Origin: Ralstonia pickettii
Lineage (GTDB): Bacteria > Pseudomonadota > Gammaproteobacteria > Burkholderiales > Burkholderiaceae
Assembly: GCF_001699815.1 (NCBI RefSeq)
Contig: NZ_MCGB01000020.1
Coordinates: forward strand, 17,999 to 81,998
DNA: 64,000 nt
Direction of reading: 5' to 3'
Both the position numbers and the translations under genes were made by a program. Every line of letters begins with the position of its first letter. Position 1 is the first letter of the stretch. Shown here in pieces: positions 34,658 to 44,401 of this stretch. The notes under the pieces are model-generated. The model was given only the letters and a program-made list of their open reading frames with translations. It did no database searches and was not told the DNA's origin.

Positions 34658-35023
34658 ATGGAGACCGACAAAGTGCAAGTTGCCCACCCATGGTGGCAGC
34701 CGGGAGTCTTTGCATCTGCGCTGGCGATTTTTTTGTGGATCTGCGCGGAGCTGCCTCCCGATATGCTTGGCACCATCTTCCATGCGGGTACGTCGCCCGA
34801 TTCTCTTCGGCATGTTGGTGACACCCTGTTCGTGATTGGCTGGACCGCCAGCGGCGCGCTGATGTGGGGTGGCCGACGGCGTGTCGCGCATGACGCTGAC
34901 GTGACAGCGCAGCCGGCTGAGGCGGAAGTTGGCGCCACTGGTCAACCGCACGGGCTTGCTGGTTTGCGCCAGAGCATGGCCCGGCGGTGGGAGCGCGTGC
35001 GTCATCCGATTCCGCTGCACTGA
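34658..35023 (+). CDS. Hypothetical two-helix membrane protein
   Basis: A 121-residue protein with two hydrophobic stretches, about residues 13-30 (QPGVFASALAIFLWICAEL) and 53-69 (LFVIGWTASGALMWGG), followed by a charged tail. A GGAGGG lies 5 bases before the ATG at 34658; an ATG at 34646 is possible. I do not recognise the family. It has its own likely promoter region and is followed by a bidirectional terminator at 35045-35070. Function unknown. Confidence 0.55.
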   Translation: METDKVQVAHPWWQPGVFASALAIFLWICAELPPDMLGTIFHAGTSPDSLRHVGDTLFVIGWTASGALMWGGRRRVAHDADVTAQPAEAEVGATGQPHGLAGLRQSMARRWERVRHPIPLH

Positions 35024-35044
35024 TATTGCGCTGCCGCAAATGAG

Positions 35045-35070
35045 AAAGGCCGGATTGCCCGGCCTTTTCT
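35045..35070. terminator. Bidirectional rho-independent terminator
   Basis: AAAGGCCGG and CCGGCCTTT form a 9-bp stem with loop ATTGC, followed by TTCTT on the plus strand and TCTCATT on the minus strand. It serves the hypothetical gene at 34658 and the minus-strand gene ending at 35085. Confidence 0.85.
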
Positions 35071-35084
35071 TGCGGGCGCAGCCT

Positions 35085-35612
35085 TCAGGAGGTGCTGCCT
35101 GGGATGATCTCCTCCGCATCGGCGTTGGGCGCCGAGGTTGGCGCGCCGGCGTGCTCGCCTTGTGCCTCTTGCCATTTCTTGTAGCCCCACCAGGCCGCTC
35201 CGGCCACGATCCCCACCTTGCCGAGCTTGCGCGTGATCCGGCCGATGACGGTGCGGCGCAATCCTGCATACGCGAGCGACAGTACAGTGCCCACCAGCGG
35301 ATACTCACGCGCAATGCCCAGCGTCCGCATCAGGCTGTTCGGCCGGGCCAGCGGGCGGAACAGACTTGGCAGCAACGCTCCGAGGCCGCCCAGGCTGAAG
35401 GTACGGCTACTGGCGCGATGGACATCGTTGCGGGCTTGAGCGTAGTCGTAGCGCTCCAGCGCGGCGCGCGTGAGCAGCAATTCCTTGCGCACGCTCAAGG
35501 GCAGGCGTGTTTCGGCGCCGCGGCGTGACGGCCGCACATGGTGCCGCGCGCTCGATGCGGGTTCGTTCACGGATGTGCCCGGTGACGGCGCGTGTTCGGT
35601 CGGATCAGTCAT
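35085..35612 (-). CDS. Hypothetical YqjK-like membrane protein
   Basis: A 175-residue protein, third of a yqjD-yqjE-like group. Its ATG at 35612 overlaps the stop of the upstream gene. An N-terminal Pro/Ser-rich part leads to SRRGAETRLPLSVRKELLLTRAALERYDYAQA and then two hydrophobic segments (about 95-115 and 135-155). Placement after YqjE is like yqjK in enteric bacteria, but similarity is not clear. It is probably an inner-membrane envelope protein. Confidence 0.65.
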   Translation of the reverse strand: MTDPTEHAPSPGTSVNEPASSARHHVRPSRRGAETRLPLSVRKELLLTRAALERYDYAQARNDVHRASSRTFSLGGLGALLPSLFRPLARPNSLMRTLGIAREYPLVGTVLSLAYAGLRRTVIGRITRKLGKVGIVAGAAWWGYKKWQEAQGEHAGAPTSAPNADAEEIIPGSTS

Positions 35613-35986
35613 CGGCGCAGGATCTCCCGGTCTTTGTCTAGTTCGGCCAGCGTGGCCTCGAACAGTGGCGGTGCGTCGCGCAGCAGCGAACGCACCTTCC
35701 ACAGGCACGCTGCAGCGCCCAGCGCATACAGCGCTGCCATCACGGCCAGGGACTGCCAGCGATACGTATCCCAGCACAGGATGACCACCAGCGCCGTCAG
35801 CGTCATGATGGACAGGGCGATCAGGCTCACGGCCAACATGCCCAGGAAGGCGGTGCCGAGCAGCCGTTCTTTTTCTTCAGCCAGCTCGACGCTCGCCAGC
35901 TCGAGCCGCGTCTGCAGCATCGAGACGACCGTGCCGGCCAGTTTCTTCAAGGAAGCGAACAGCTTGGGGCTGGTGTCGTCGGTCAT
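35609..35986 (-). CDS. YqjE-like phage holin-superfamily protein
   Basis: A 125-residue membrane protein. An amphipathic N-terminus (LFASLKKLAGTVVSMLQTRLELASVELAEEKERL) is followed by two hydrophobic helices (about 45-70 and 75-98). This layout is that of the YqjE/holin-superfamily III proteins found next to DUF883 proteins. The ATG at 35986 (MTDDTSPK) is used; the frame is open to 36193. It overlaps the next gene by ATGA. Confidence 0.75.
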   Translation of the reverse strand: MTDDTSPKLFASLKKLAGTVVSMLQTRLELASVELAEEKERLLGTAFLGMLAVSLIALSIMTLTALVVILCWDTYRWQSLAVMAALYALGAAACLWKVRSLLRDAPPLFEATLAELDKDREILRR

Positions 35987-36126
35987 GAGGAGTGGAAAGG
36001 GTGCGAGGCGGATGGCGCCAGTGCCAACACAGCACGCGCCATGCCCGGAATAGAACCGCGAAAATGCAACTGGCCGATGGCGCGATCCATAGGGCGCGCG
36101 CCATCGGCCAGGAAGGGTGCCGCGGG

Positions 36127-36453
36127 TTACTTGCGGTTGAGCAGCAGGCCGATCAGCAGGCCCACGCCGGCCGCCACGCCCACGGCTTGCCACGGGTGGT
36201 CGTGGACGTAGTCGTCGGTGGCGCGTGCGGCAGCCTTGCTCTTGTGGACGACCGCGTCTTGCAGGTCCTGCGCCTTTTCCTTGGCTTGGCGGAGCATGCC
36301 CATGCCGCGCTCGCGCAACTCGGCGGCCTTTTCGCCGCTGGTGGACGCAGCTTGTTTGAGCAGGGTTTCAGCGTCGGACAGTACAGTCTTCACGTCGGTC
36401 ATCAGTTTCTCCTTATTGACGGAATCGGCCAGGTTGGGGGAAGTGTTCGTCAT
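36127..36453 (-). CDS. YqjD/ElaB-like ribosome-associated membrane protein (DUF883)
   Basis: A 108-residue DUF883 protein. The charged helix KEKLMTDVKTVLSDAETLLKQAASTSGEKAAELRERG is followed by the C-terminal membrane anchor PWQAVGVAAGVGLLIGLLLNRK, which is a glycine-rich helix ending in Arg-Lys. E. coli relatives (YqjD, ElaB) bind stationary-phase ribosomes to the inner membrane. The ATG at 36453 has GAGGA upstream. It is the first of three genes on the minus strand. Confidence 0.85.
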   Translation of the reverse strand: MTNTSPNLADSVNKEKLMTDVKTVLSDAETLLKQAASTSGEKAAELRERGMGMLRQAKEKAQDLQDAVVHKSKAAARATDDYVHDHPWQAVGVAAGVGLLIGLLLNRK

Positions 36454-36735
36454 GGTCGGGTCCTCGGTGACGGGGGGTAGTTCAATCGTCAATATGTCGA
36501 CGCGCTTATTCGCTAGCATATGTGTGGGCGCCGCGAAACTTCAAGCGCTCGCGTTGCGCGCACTGCGATGGATCAAGGCTTCGGTCATTGTCCGGCAATG
36601 TGCGTACGCCTTCCACCCTGTTGTCAGCAAATGCCGCGCCTAATGACGAAAAGTGATGTTGTTGTGAATTTATAGTCGTTTTGGTTGGATGGCAATCTGG
36701 CTATAGTGGTTCCCAATCTGTGTATGGAGGACACG

Positions 36736-37374
36736 ATGTCTCTACGTTTGGGCGATATCGCCCCTGATTTCGAGCAGGATTCCAGTGAAGGCCGCATCAA
36801 GTTTCATGAGTGGCTGGGCAATAGCTGGGGCGTGCTTTTTTCGCACCCGGCCGATTACACGCCGGTCTGCACCACCGAACTGGGCCTGACCGCCAAGCTG
36901 AAGGACGAATTTGCCAAGCGCAATGTCAAGGCGATTGCGCTGTCGGTCGACTCGGTTGAGTCGCACAAGGGCTGGATCAACGATATCAACGAGACGCAGA
37001 ACACCAGCGTCAACTTCCCGATCATTGCCGACCCCGATCGCAAGGTCTCGCAGCTGTACGACATGATTCATCCGAATGCGAGCGAGACGTTCACCGTGCG
37101 TTCGTTGTTCGTGATCGATCCGAACAAGAAGATTCGCCTGACGATTACGTATCCGGCATCGACGGGGCGTAATTTCAATGAAGTCCTGCGCGTGATCGAC
37201 TCGCTGCAGTTGACCGAGTACCACAGCGTGGCCACGCCGGGTAACTGGCAGGACGGCGATGACGTGGTCATCGTGCCCTCGCTGAAGGATGAGGAAGTCA
37301 TCAAGCAGAAATTTCCGAAGGGCTACAAGGCGTTGCGTCCGTATCTGCGCCTGACGCCGCAGCCCAATAAGTAA
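36736..37374 (+). CDS. 1-Cys peroxiredoxin (Prx6 type)
   Basis: A 212-residue peroxiredoxin. The peroxidatic cysteine is Cys45 in DYTPVCTTELG, and no other cysteine is present, which marks the 1-Cys Prx6 class. The C-terminal extension ATPGNWQDGDDVVIVPSLKDEE is typical. It reduces peroxides, using a thiol from another molecule to recycle. GGAGGA precedes the ATG at 36736. A terminator follows at 37399. It is transcribed alone; TATAGT at 36702-36707 may be its -10 element. Confidence 0.93.
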   Translation: MSLRLGDIAPDFEQDSSEGRIKFHEWLGNSWGVLFSHPADYTPVCTTELGLTAKLKDEFAKRNVKAIALSVDSVESHKGWINDINETQNTSVNFPIIADPDRKVSQLYDMIHPNASETFTVRSLFVIDPNKKIRLTITYPASTGRNFNEVLRVIDSLQLTEYHSVATPGNWQDGDDVVIVPSLKDEEVIKQKFPKGYKALRPYLRLTPQPNK

Positions 37375-37398
37375 CCGTCTCCTTGGTAGTGTGATTGC

Positions 37399-37425
37399 CG
37401 CCCGGCCTTGTGCCGGGCGTTTTTT
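37399..37425 (+). terminator. Rho-independent terminator of the peroxiredoxin gene
   Basis: CGCCCGGC and GCCGGGCG make an 8-bp stem with loop CTTGT, followed by TTTTTT, 25 bases after the stop. Confidence 0.92.
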
Positions 37426-37460
37426 GCGTTGGAGCCGGCTCAGAATCCTAGGCAAAACAA

Positions 37461-37500
37461 AAACCGGCCAGCCCTTTCGGGTCTGGCCGGTTTGTCTTTT
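37461..37500. terminator. Bidirectional terminator, mainly for azgA
   Basis: AAACCGGCCAG and CTGGCCGGTTT form an 11-bp stem around an 11-base loop. The minus-strand side is followed by TTTTTGTTTTG, a good U-tract for the permease gene, and the plus side by TTTGTCTTTT. Confidence 0.9.
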
Positions 37501-37521
37501 GTGGCAGACGGTTCCGTGCGA

Positions 37522-38904
37522 TCAGATCGCCCAGCCGCCTACGTAGAACGCTACCAGCGCAGCCGCGATCGCCACGGTGCCGATGTTCAGCTTGCGCCAT
37601 TCGCCGGCCACCACGCGGCCGATCACCAGCGTGCTAAAGCCCAGCATGATGCCGGTGACGATGTTGCAGGTCAGCACGATGAACACGGCGCAGACTAGGC
37701 CCGACAGTGCGTCAACCATGTCGTCCATGTGCAGCTTGCTCACGCTGGAGAGCATCAGCAGGCCGACATACATCAGCGCCGGGGCCGTTGCGTATGACGG
37801 CACCAGGCCCGCCAGCGGCGAGAAGAACATCACCGCCAGGAACATCACGCCGACCACCACAGCCGTCAGGCCAGTCTTGCCGCCCGCTGCTACGCCGACC
37901 GTCGACTCGATGTAAGCCGCCGCCGGAGCCCCGCCAAAGAACGCCGAGAAGATCGAGCTGATCGAATCGGCCGTGAGGGCGCGGCCACCGTTGATGATAT
38001 GGCCCTTGTCGTTGAGCAGTCCGGCCTGGCCGGCAACCGCGCGGATCGTGCCGGTGGCATCGAACACGGCGGTCATCACCAGTGCCAGCACGCTGGGCAG
38101 CACGGCGGCCGTAAGTGCGCCGCGAATATCCATTGTGCCGATCAGCGAGGCATGCCCTGCAGCGGCGAGCGAGGGCACGGCGAACACGCCGGTGAACTTC
38201 ACGGCCGGGTCAAAGATCAGTCCCAGGACCGAGATGGCAATGATCACGATCAGGATGCCGCCCGGCACGCGACGACGCTCCATGCCGAAGATGGCGGCCA
38301 GTCCCAGCACCGACATCATCACCGGGAAGGCAGTGACGTGGCCCAGTGCAACGGGCAGGCCCGCACCGGCGTTCTTGACGACCAGCCCCACGTCGTTGGA
38401 CGCGATGAGCAGCAGGAACAGCCCGATGCCGATGCCCGTGCCGTGCGCCACGCCCGAAGGCAGATTGCGCAGGATCCAGGACCGCACGCCCGTGGCCGAG
38501 ATGGCGGTGAAGACCACACCCATCAGGAACACGGCGCCGAGTGCGATCTCTGGCGTGAGCTTTTGCCCGAGCACCAGGCCAAAGGCCATGAACGCGGTCA
38601 GCGAAATCGCGCAGCCGATGGCGATCGGCAGCTTGGCCCACAAGCCCATGAGCAGCGAGCCGAAGGCGGTGGTCAGACACACCGCGACGAACACAGCGCT
38701 GGTATCAAAGCCGGCCTTGCCCAGCATGCCGGGCACGACAAACACGGCGTAGACCATCGCCATGAAGGTGGTGATGCCAGCCACGACCTCGCGCTTTTGC
38801 GTGCTGCCGCGTGCAGAAATCTGGAAATAGCGATCAATGGCACGCGCATCGGCGATGCCAGCGGCGCCAAGTTCCGTCGACGACGGAATGGACTGTTCAG
38901 CCAT
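37522..38904 (-). CDS. AzgA-family purine permease
   Basis: A 460-residue NCS2 transporter of the AzgA group with about twelve to fourteen helices. Diagnostic motifs are [18 protein letters not shown] near the N-terminus, [27 protein letters not shown] and [27 protein letters not shown] near residue 320. Members import adenine, guanine or hypoxanthine by proton symport. ATG 38904 has a CAGGAG upstream. The frame is open to 39063 without signals. Which purine is carried cannot be read. Confidence 0.87.
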   Translation of the reverse strand: MAEQSIPSSTELGAAGIADARAIDRYFQISARGSTQKREVVAGITTFMAMVYAVFVVPGMLGKAGFDTSAVFVAVCLTTAFGSLLMGLWAKLPIAIGCAISLTAFMAFGLVLGQKLTPEIALGAVFLMGVVFTAISATGVRSWILRNLPSGVAHGTGIGIGLFLLLIASNDVGLVVKNAGAGLPVALGHVTAFPVMMSVLGLAAIFGMERRRVPGGILIVIIAISVLGLIFDPAVKFTGVFAVPSLAAAGHASLIGTMDIRGALTAAVLPSVLALVMTAVFDATGTIRAVAGQAGLLNDKGHIINGGRALTADSISSIFSAFFGGAPAAAYIESTVGVAAGGKTGLTAVVVGVMFLAVMFFSPLAGLVPSYATAPALMYVGLLMLSSVSKLHMDDMVDALSGLVCAVFIVLTCNIVTGIMLGFSTLVIGRVVAGEWRKLNIGTVAIAAALVAFYVGGWAI

Positions 38905-39313
38905 GGTGGGTTTGTCTCCTGGCAGGACTCCGCGCCGGCCGACCTTGGTCGTCCGCGTAAGGTGCCCTGTTCTGGTTTTGATATCGGTACGGGTGCCTGC
39001 GTACGCGCGCCGGCATTCTCCAGACCGTTGTCTCGCGATTGGTTTTGTCGCGTGGCGCTGCATCTGCGTGTGGATCGCGCGCTCGTTCTATCGGTGTGAG
39101 GGGCGTGCGGCCCAACAATCCGCCGACACTTGGACCGAAGCATAGACGCGCGCTACCGCCGATTCATGCGGCGTGGCGTATCCCGGTCATTTGCAAATTG
39201 GTATATCGCGAGGGAAGGAGAACAACGGTGCCCAGGACGGGCGAGAGATGCGGCAAGGCGTGTGGCGAGTTGTGCACGAGTGTGCTGCAACTCGCCGAAA
39301 AAGCAAAGCGCAA
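38905..39313. other. Intergenic region between azgA and gcdH
   Basis: About 410 bases with no supported gene. The azgA leader and promoter lie in the right-hand part of the minus strand from 38905 on. The left end toward gcdH carries a stable hairpin at 39264-39296. The plus-strand frames here have no ribosome binding site or family motif. Confidence 0.5.
39264..39296 (-). terminator. Hairpin downstream of gcdH
   Basis: GGCGAGTTG and CAACTCGCC form a perfect 9-bp stem, and the loop itself can pair GCAC with GTGC. It lies 18 bases after the gcdH stop. No T-run follows on the minus strand, so it is a likely but unusual terminator. Confidence 0.5.
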
Positions 39314-40507
39314 TCAGAAGAAAGCCTGAATGCCGGTCTGTGCGCGGCCGAGGATCAGCGCGTGGATATCGTGCGTGCCTTCGTATGTGTTCACCACTTC
39401 CAGGTTCACCACGTGGCGGATCACGCCAAACTCATCCGAGATGCCGTTGCCGCCCAGCATGTCGCGTGCCACACGGGCGATGTCGAGCGACTTGCCGCAT
39501 GAGTTGCGCTTCATGATCGAGGTGATTTCGACCGCGGCCGTGCCTTCGTCCTTCATGCGGCCCAGGCGCAGGCAACCTTGCAGGCCAAGCGTGATTTCGG
39601 TCTGCATGTCGGCCAGTTTTTTCTGCACGAGTTGGTTGGCGGCGAGTGGGCGGCCGAACTGCTTGCGATCCAGTACGTACTGGCGTGCGATGTGCCAGCA
39701 GGCTTCTGCTGCGCCCAGTGCGCCCCACGCGATGCCGTAGCGTGCCGAGTTCAGGCACGTGAACGGACCCTTCAGGCCGCGCACGCCCGGCATCAAGTTC
39801 TCTTCCGGCACGAACACTTCGTCCAGCACGATTTCACCGGTGATCGACGTACGCAGGCCAACCTTGCCGTGGATGGCAGGCGCCGTCAGACCCTTCCATC
39901 CTTTCTCCAGGATGAAGCCGCGGATTTCGTCCTCGCCGTTGTCGTTCGGCAGCTTGGCCCACACGACAAACACATCGGCGATGGGCGAGTTGGTGATCCA
40001 CATCTTGGCGCCCGACAGCGAGTAGCCGCCGTCGACCTTCCTGGCGCGCGTGATCATCGAGGCCGGGTCGGAACCGTGGTTCGGCTCAGTCAGGCCAAAG
40101 CAGCCGATCCACTCGCCGGTCGCCAGCTTCGGCAGGTATTTCTGCTTTTGCGCCTCGCTGCCGAATTCGTAGATCGGCACCATTACGAGCGACGACTGCA
40201 CGCTCATCATCGAGCGGTAGCCTGAATCCACCCGTTCGACTTCACGTGCGATCAGGCCGTAGCTGACGTAGTTCAGGCCCGGGCCGCCGTACTGCTCGGG
40301 AATCGTCGGGCCCAGCAGGCCCAGCTCGCCCATCTCACGAAAGATCGATGCGTCGGTCTTCTCATGCCGGAACGACTCCAGTACGCGCGGCATCAGCTTG
40401 TCCTGGCAGTACGACGCGGCGGCGTCGCGCACCATGCGTTCGTCGTCGGTCAGTTGTTGGTCGAGCAGCAGGGGGTCGGCCCAATTGAAGGCGTTGCGAG
40501 CGGTCAC
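39314..40507 (-). CDS. gcdH: Glutaryl-CoA dehydrogenase
   Basis: A 397-residue flavoprotein. The catalytic base is the Glu in [20 protein letters not shown] near residue 376. [17 protein letters not shown] and [16 protein letters not shown] are FAD/substrate-binding motifs of this group. It oxidises and decarboxylates glutaryl-CoA to crotonyl-CoA in lysine and tryptophan breakdown. Start is GTG at 40507 with GGAGACG ahead. It is divergent from an IclR regulator, with a 19-base palindrome between. Confidence 0.95.
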   Translation of the reverse strand: MTARNAFNWADPLLLDQQLTDDERMVRDAAASYCQDKLMPRVLESFRHEKTDASIFREMGELGLLGPTIPEQYGGPGLNYVSYGLIAREVERVDSGYRSMMSVQSSLVMVPIYEFGSEAQKQKYLPKLATGEWIGCFGLTEPNHGSDPASMITRARKVDGGYSLSGAKMWITNSPIADVFVVWAKLPNDNGEDEIRGFILEKGWKGLTAPAIHGKVGLRTSITGEIVLDEVFVPEENLMPGVRGLKGPFTCLNSARYGIAWGALGAAEACWHIARQYVLDRKQFGRPLAANQLVQKKLADMQTEITLGLQGCLRLGRMKDEGTAAVEITSIMKRNSCGKSLDIARVARDMLGGNGISDEFGVIRHVVNLEVVNTYEGTHDIHALILGRAQTGIQAFF

Positions 40508-40530
40508 GGCGGTCGTCTCCGAGTCGTTGT

Positions 40531-40549
40531 TGTTCCGATATACGGAACA
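40531..40549. promoter_or_regulatory. IclR-type operator between gcdH and the regulator
   Basis: TGTTCCGATATACGGAACA has perfect 7-bp arms and a 5-base centre. IclR-family sites often have the core GTTCCG..CGGAAC. It is 23 bases from the gcdH start and 62 from the regulator start, so it may control both. Confidence 0.75.
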
Positions 40550-40610
40550 CAGTTTCGAAATTTAGGGCTATCATAGCGCAACCGCCGACGATTTCCAGGG
40601 CTTTTTTGCC

Positions 40611-41435
40611 ATGAGCACGACCCGTCTCCCCGATCCCGAATTCGACACCGCGCCCGCCGAGTCGAGCGACCCGAATTTCGTCACGGCGCTCGCGCGCGGG
40701 CTGGAACTGCTGCGCGCATTCCGCCCTGGCGACACGTTGCTCGGCAACCAGGAATTCGTCCGGCGCACGGGCTTTCCCAAGGCCACAGTCAGTCGATTGG
40801 CCGGCACGCTGGTGTCGCTCGGTTACCTGCGCTACGACGATGCGCTCGGCAAATACGGGCTCGACGCCGGTGTGCTCGCACTCGGGTTTGCCTACCTGGC
40901 CTCAAGCGACGTGATCCAGCTCGCGCGGCCGCATATGAGCGCATTTGCGCAGCGCTATGGGGTATCGATCTCGCTGGGCAAGCGCGATCGGCTGGACATG
41001 GTGTATCTGGAGACGATCCGCCACGACAGCCCGTCGATGAGCGGCTCGTCGGGGCTGGGCGTGGGCTCGCGGCTCTCGCTGCTGTCGAGTTCGATGGGAC
41101 GGGCGTATCTGGCTTCGTTGCCCGCAGCGCGGCGTGAGCGCTTGTACGAAGCACTGCGCACGCAGCAGCCGGCGCAGTGGGCGGCAGAAGGGGCCGCCGC
41201 AGATGACGCTGTCAAAGCCGGCGTACGGAATGGCTATGCCGTGTCGCTGCGTGACTGGCATCCGGCCATCCACGCATGCGCAGTCGCGTTCTTCGCGCCA
41301 AGCCAGCGCGAGCCGTATGTCGTGAGTTGCAGCGCGCCACACACGTCCGCCGATGCAGAGCGCATCCGCGACGAACTGGCCCCCGCGCTGCGAGAGTTCG
41401 CGGCAAGGCTCGGCCAAGTCGCCGAGCCCGCCTGA
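40611..41435 (+). CDS. IclR-family transcriptional regulator
   Basis: A 274-residue IclR protein. The winged HTH is at about residues 24-85 (LARGLELLRAFRPGDTLLGNQEFVRRTGFPKATVSRLAGTLVSLGYL). The effector-binding domain follows (SISLGKRDRLDMVYLETIRHD and GYAVSLRDWHPAIHACAVAFF). It lies divergent from gcdH and probably senses an intermediate of glutarate, lysine or aromatic breakdown. The palindrome at 40531 is the likely target. Effector unknown. Confidence 0.88.
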   Translation: MSTTRLPDPEFDTAPAESSDPNFVTALARGLELLRAFRPGDTLLGNQEFVRRTGFPKATVSRLAGTLVSLGYLRYDDALGKYGLDAGVLALGFAYLASSDVIQLARPHMSAFAQRYGVSISLGKRDRLDMVYLETIRHDSPSMSGSSGLGVGSRLSLLSSSMGRAYLASLPAARRERLYEALRTQQPAQWAAEGAAADDAVKAGVRNGYAVSLRDWHPAIHACAVAFFAPSQREPYVVSCSAPHTSADAERIRDELAPALREFAARLGQVAEPA

Positions 41436-41445
41436 GTCGGGTCGA

Positions 41446-42321
41446 TCAAAGATCAGTCCGCAACTTCCAAAGCTCCGGAAACAACACCACATCCAGCATC
41501 TTCCGCAGGTAACCGACGCCCTCGGTGCCGCCCGTGCCACGCTTGAAGCCAATCACGCGCTCGACCGTGGTCACATGCCGGAAGCGCCATTGCCGGAACG
41601 CATCTTCCAGATCGACGAACTTCTCAGCCAGCTCGTACAGCTCCCAGTGGTGCGTCGGGTCTCGATAGACCTCCAGCCACGCCGCTTCCACCGAGGCGTT
41701 GTAAGTCACGGGACGCGACCAGTCACGCTCGATGCAATCTGCGTCGAATGCAAAGCCGTGACGCGCCATGTAACGCACCGCCTCGTCGTACAGCGACGGC
41801 GTTTCCAACGCAGCCTTGACCTGTTCGTAATGCTCGGTGCGATGCGCGTGCGGCTTGAGCATCGCCGCGTTCTTGTTGCCGAGGATGAACTCGATCTCGC
41901 GGTACTGATACGACTGAAAGCCTGACGATTGCCCGAGGTGCGGACGCATGGCCGAGTACTCCGGCGGCGTCATAGTGGCGAGCACGTTCCACGCCTGCAC
42001 CAGCTGATCCATGATGCGCGACACGCGCGCCAGCATCTTGAACGCAGGCGGCAGGTTGTCATTGCGCACGCAATCCCGCGCGGCGCGCAACTCGTGCAGC
42101 ATCAGCTTCATCCACAGCTCGGTGGTCTGATGCTGAACGATGAAGAGCATCTCGTTGTGATCCGGCGAGCGCGGGTGCTGCGCGTTCAGGATCTGGTCGA
42201 GCGCGAGGTAGTCGCCATAGCTCATCGACTTCGAGAAATCGAGCTGTGCGTCGTGCCAGCCCTCGCCCTGGGCGGCTTGCATGGGGCAGCCCGATGCTGC
42301 GGGTTGATTCGGGTTCGACAT
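41446..42321 (-). CDS. kynA: Tryptophan 2,3-dioxygenase
   Basis: A 291-residue haem dioxygenase. Motifs: [39 protein letters not shown], the [14 protein letters not shown] substrate segment and the proximal haem His in [27 protein letters not shown]. It opens the indole ring of tryptophan to N-formylkynurenine. It is the last gene of the minus-strand kyn group; ATG 42321 follows the kynU stop after one base. Confidence 0.96.
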   Translation of the reverse strand: MSNPNQPAASGCPMQAAQGEGWHDAQLDFSKSMSYGDYLALDQILNAQHPRSPDHNEMLFIVQHQTTELWMKLMLHELRAARDCVRNDNLPPAFKMLARVSRIMDQLVQAWNVLATMTPPEYSAMRPHLGQSSGFQSYQYREIEFILGNKNAAMLKPHAHRTEHYEQVKAALETPSLYDEAVRYMARHGFAFDADCIERDWSRPVTYNASVEAAWLEVYRDPTHHWELYELAEKFVDLEDAFRQWRFRHVTTVERVIGFKRGTGGTEGVGYLRKMLDVVLFPELWKLRTDL

Positions 42322-42322
42322 C

Positions 42323-43576
42323 TCAGGTCACCAGCGTACGTTCGTTGAATTGGGCCGATTGCCATGCGCCGGTTTCCAGCACATCGCGCAGAATTTCCAC
42401 GGCATCCCACACATCGGCATAGCTCGTGTAGAGCGGCGTGAAACCGAAGCGCATGATGCGCGGCTCGCGGTAGTCGCCGATCACACCTCGCGCAATCAGC
42501 GCCTGCACCACGGCATAGCCGTTGGGGTGTTCGTAGCTGACGTGGCTGCCGCGTACGGCGTGCTCGCGCGGCGTGACGAGCGTGAGCGGAAAGCCAGCGC
42601 AGCGGGTTTCCACCAGCGTGATGAAGAGGTCGGTGAGCGCGAGCGACTTGGCACGCAGCGCGGCCATCGACGTCTGCGCGAAGATGTCGAGCCCGCATTC
42701 CACCATCGCCATCGACGTGATCGGTTGTGTGCCGCACAGGAAGCGGCCGATGCCGGCATCGGCGTCGTAGCGCGACTCCATCGCGAACGGCCGCGCGTGC
42801 CCCCACCAGCCCGATAGCGGCTGCCAGAAGCGCTCGCGCAACGCCGGTGCCACCCACACGAAGGCTGGCGAGCCGGGGCCGCCGTTGAGGTATTTGTAGG
42901 TACAGCCGATGGCGTAATCCGCGCCGCCTGCGTGCAGGTCAACGGGCACAGCGCCCGCCGAATGCGCCAGATCCCAGATGGCCAGCGCGCCGTGCTTGTG
43001 CGCCAGCGCCGAGACGGCCGCCATGTCGTACATGTGGCCGCTCTTGTAGTTCACATGCGTCAGCATGGTGACGGCGACGTCGTCGCCCAGCGCGCCTTCC
43101 AGTTCTTCCGGCGAGTCTATCAGGCGCAGTTTGTAGCCGTCGCGCAGCAGGTCGGCCAGTCCTTCAGCGATGTACAGATCGGTCGGAAAATTGTGCGTTT
43201 CCGACACGATGATCTTGCGGCCTGGCGCGTCTTCGCGCTGCACGCGAATCGCGGCGGCCAGCACCTTGAACAGGTTGATCGATGTGGTGTCGGTGACGAC
43301 GACTTCATCTTCACGCGCACCAATCAGCGGCGCCAGCTTGTTGCCCAGGCGGCGCGGCAGTTCAAACCAGCCTGCCTGGTTCCAGCTGCGGATGAGGCCG
43401 TCGCCCCATTCGTTGGCGACGACTTCCTGCGCGCGGGCAAGCGCAGTTTTCGGGCGGGCGCCCAGCGAGTTGCCGTCGAGGTAAATCACGCCGTCGGGCA
43501 GTGCAAAGGCGTCGCGCAGCGTGGCGATCGGATCGGCCGCGTCGCGTTCGAGGCAGGAGTTGCGGGTGATGGTCAT
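42323..43576 (-). CDS. kynU: Kynureninase
   Basis: A 417-residue PLP enzyme. The N-terminal [31 protein letters not shown] and the PLP-lysine motif [16 protein letters not shown] are typical, with the [16 protein letters not shown]sp before it. It splits kynurenine into anthranilate and alanine. It is the middle gene of kynB-kynU-kynA; start ATG 43576. One base separates it from kynA. Confidence 0.96.
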   Translation of the reverse strand: MTITRNSCLERDAADPIATLRDAFALPDGVIYLDGNSLGARPKTALARAQEVVANEWGDGLIRSWNQAGWFELPRRLGNKLAPLIGAREDEVVVTDTTSINLFKVLAAAIRVQREDAPGRKIIVSETHNFPTDLYIAEGLADLLRDGYKLRLIDSPEELEGALGDDVAVTMLTHVNYKSGHMYDMAAVSALAHKHGALAIWDLAHSAGAVPVDLHAGGADYAIGCTYKYLNGGPGSPAFVWVAPALRERFWQPLSGWWGHARPFAMESRYDADAGIGRFLCGTQPITSMAMVECGLDIFAQTSMAALRAKSLALTDLFITLVETRCAGFPLTLVTPREHAVRGSHVSYEHPNGYAVVQALIARGVIGDYREPRIMRFGFTPLYTSYADVWDAVEILRDVLETGAWQSAQFNERTLVT

Positions 43577-43623
43577 GTGATTACGGGAGCGAAAAAGCGG
43601 TTTGTGTTCTGTCGTTGTATCGA

Positions 43624-44253
43624 TCAGGGCAGGCTGCGCAGCACGGCGCGAACCGGGCTGGCATCGAGGGTGGCGAACTTGAGTGGCAGGGCGATCAGTT
43701 CGTAGTCACCGGCGGGCACGTCGTCGAGCAGCAGCCCTTCGAGGATCGCGAGGCCGTGTTTGCCAACGGCGTGGTGCGCGTCCATGGTCTTGGAGGTCTG
43801 CGGATCGAGCGAGGCGGTGTCGACGCCGATGAGCTTGACACCGTGCGTGGCCAGCAGCGCGATGGTCTCGGGCGCAACGGCGGCAAAGTCGTTGTCCCAC
43901 GCGGTCTGCGGCATATGCGCGTACGTGCGCAGCAGCACGCGCGGCGGTGCGTTGGTCAATGCGTCGCGCACGTGTTCCGGCTCGACGCGCGCTACACCTA
44001 CGCAGTGGATAACGCGGCACAGGCCCAGGTAGGCGTCCAGCGGCACCTGGCCGATGGCAGCGCCGTCCGCGCGGTAGTGGAGCGGCGCATCGGCATGGGC
44101 ACCCGTGTGCGGCGAGAGCGTAATGCGTCCGACATTGACCGGGCAGTCACCTTCGAGCTTCCACGCAATTTCCTGCGAAAACGGCGTGTCGCCGGGCCAC
44201 GTGGGCGTGGTGGGCGAAAGGGCGGGGGTGATGTCCCACAAAGTGCGTTCCAA
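43624..44253 (-). CDS. kynB: Kynurenine formamidase
   Basis: A 209-residue metal-dependent cyclase-family hydrolase. The metal motif is [12 protein letters not shown], with [10 protein letters not shown] near the start and [13 protein letters not shown] and [15 protein letters not shown] later. It turns N-formylkynurenine into kynurenine and formate. The protein begins LERTLWDI where the family has MERTLWDI, so a TTG codon at 44253 is taken as start, with GGAG just upstream. The frame is open far upstream. It is the first gene of the operon, divergent from kynR. Confidence 0.93.
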   Translation of the reverse strand: MERTLWDITPALSPTTPTWPGDTPFSQEIAWKLEGDCPVNVGRITLSPHTGAHADAPLHYRADGAAIGQVPLDAYLGLCRVIHCVGVARVEPEHVRDALTNAPPRVLLRTYAHMPQTAWDNDFAAVAPETIALLATHGVKLIGVDTASLDPQTSKTMDAHHAVGKHGLAILEGLLLDDVPAGDYELIALPLKFATLDASPVRAVLRSLP

Positions 44254-44401
44254 GGCGGCTCCAGGGCAAGAAAATCGGTGAATCCGTGTCGAAATGATAG
44301 GGAAATCCGCGCGCAATGGGTTTGCATAATCGTGCGTGTGAGTTCGATGGATTCGCATAAAATGCAACGTACACAGGAAATCACGCAAAGAACAACGACA
44401 G

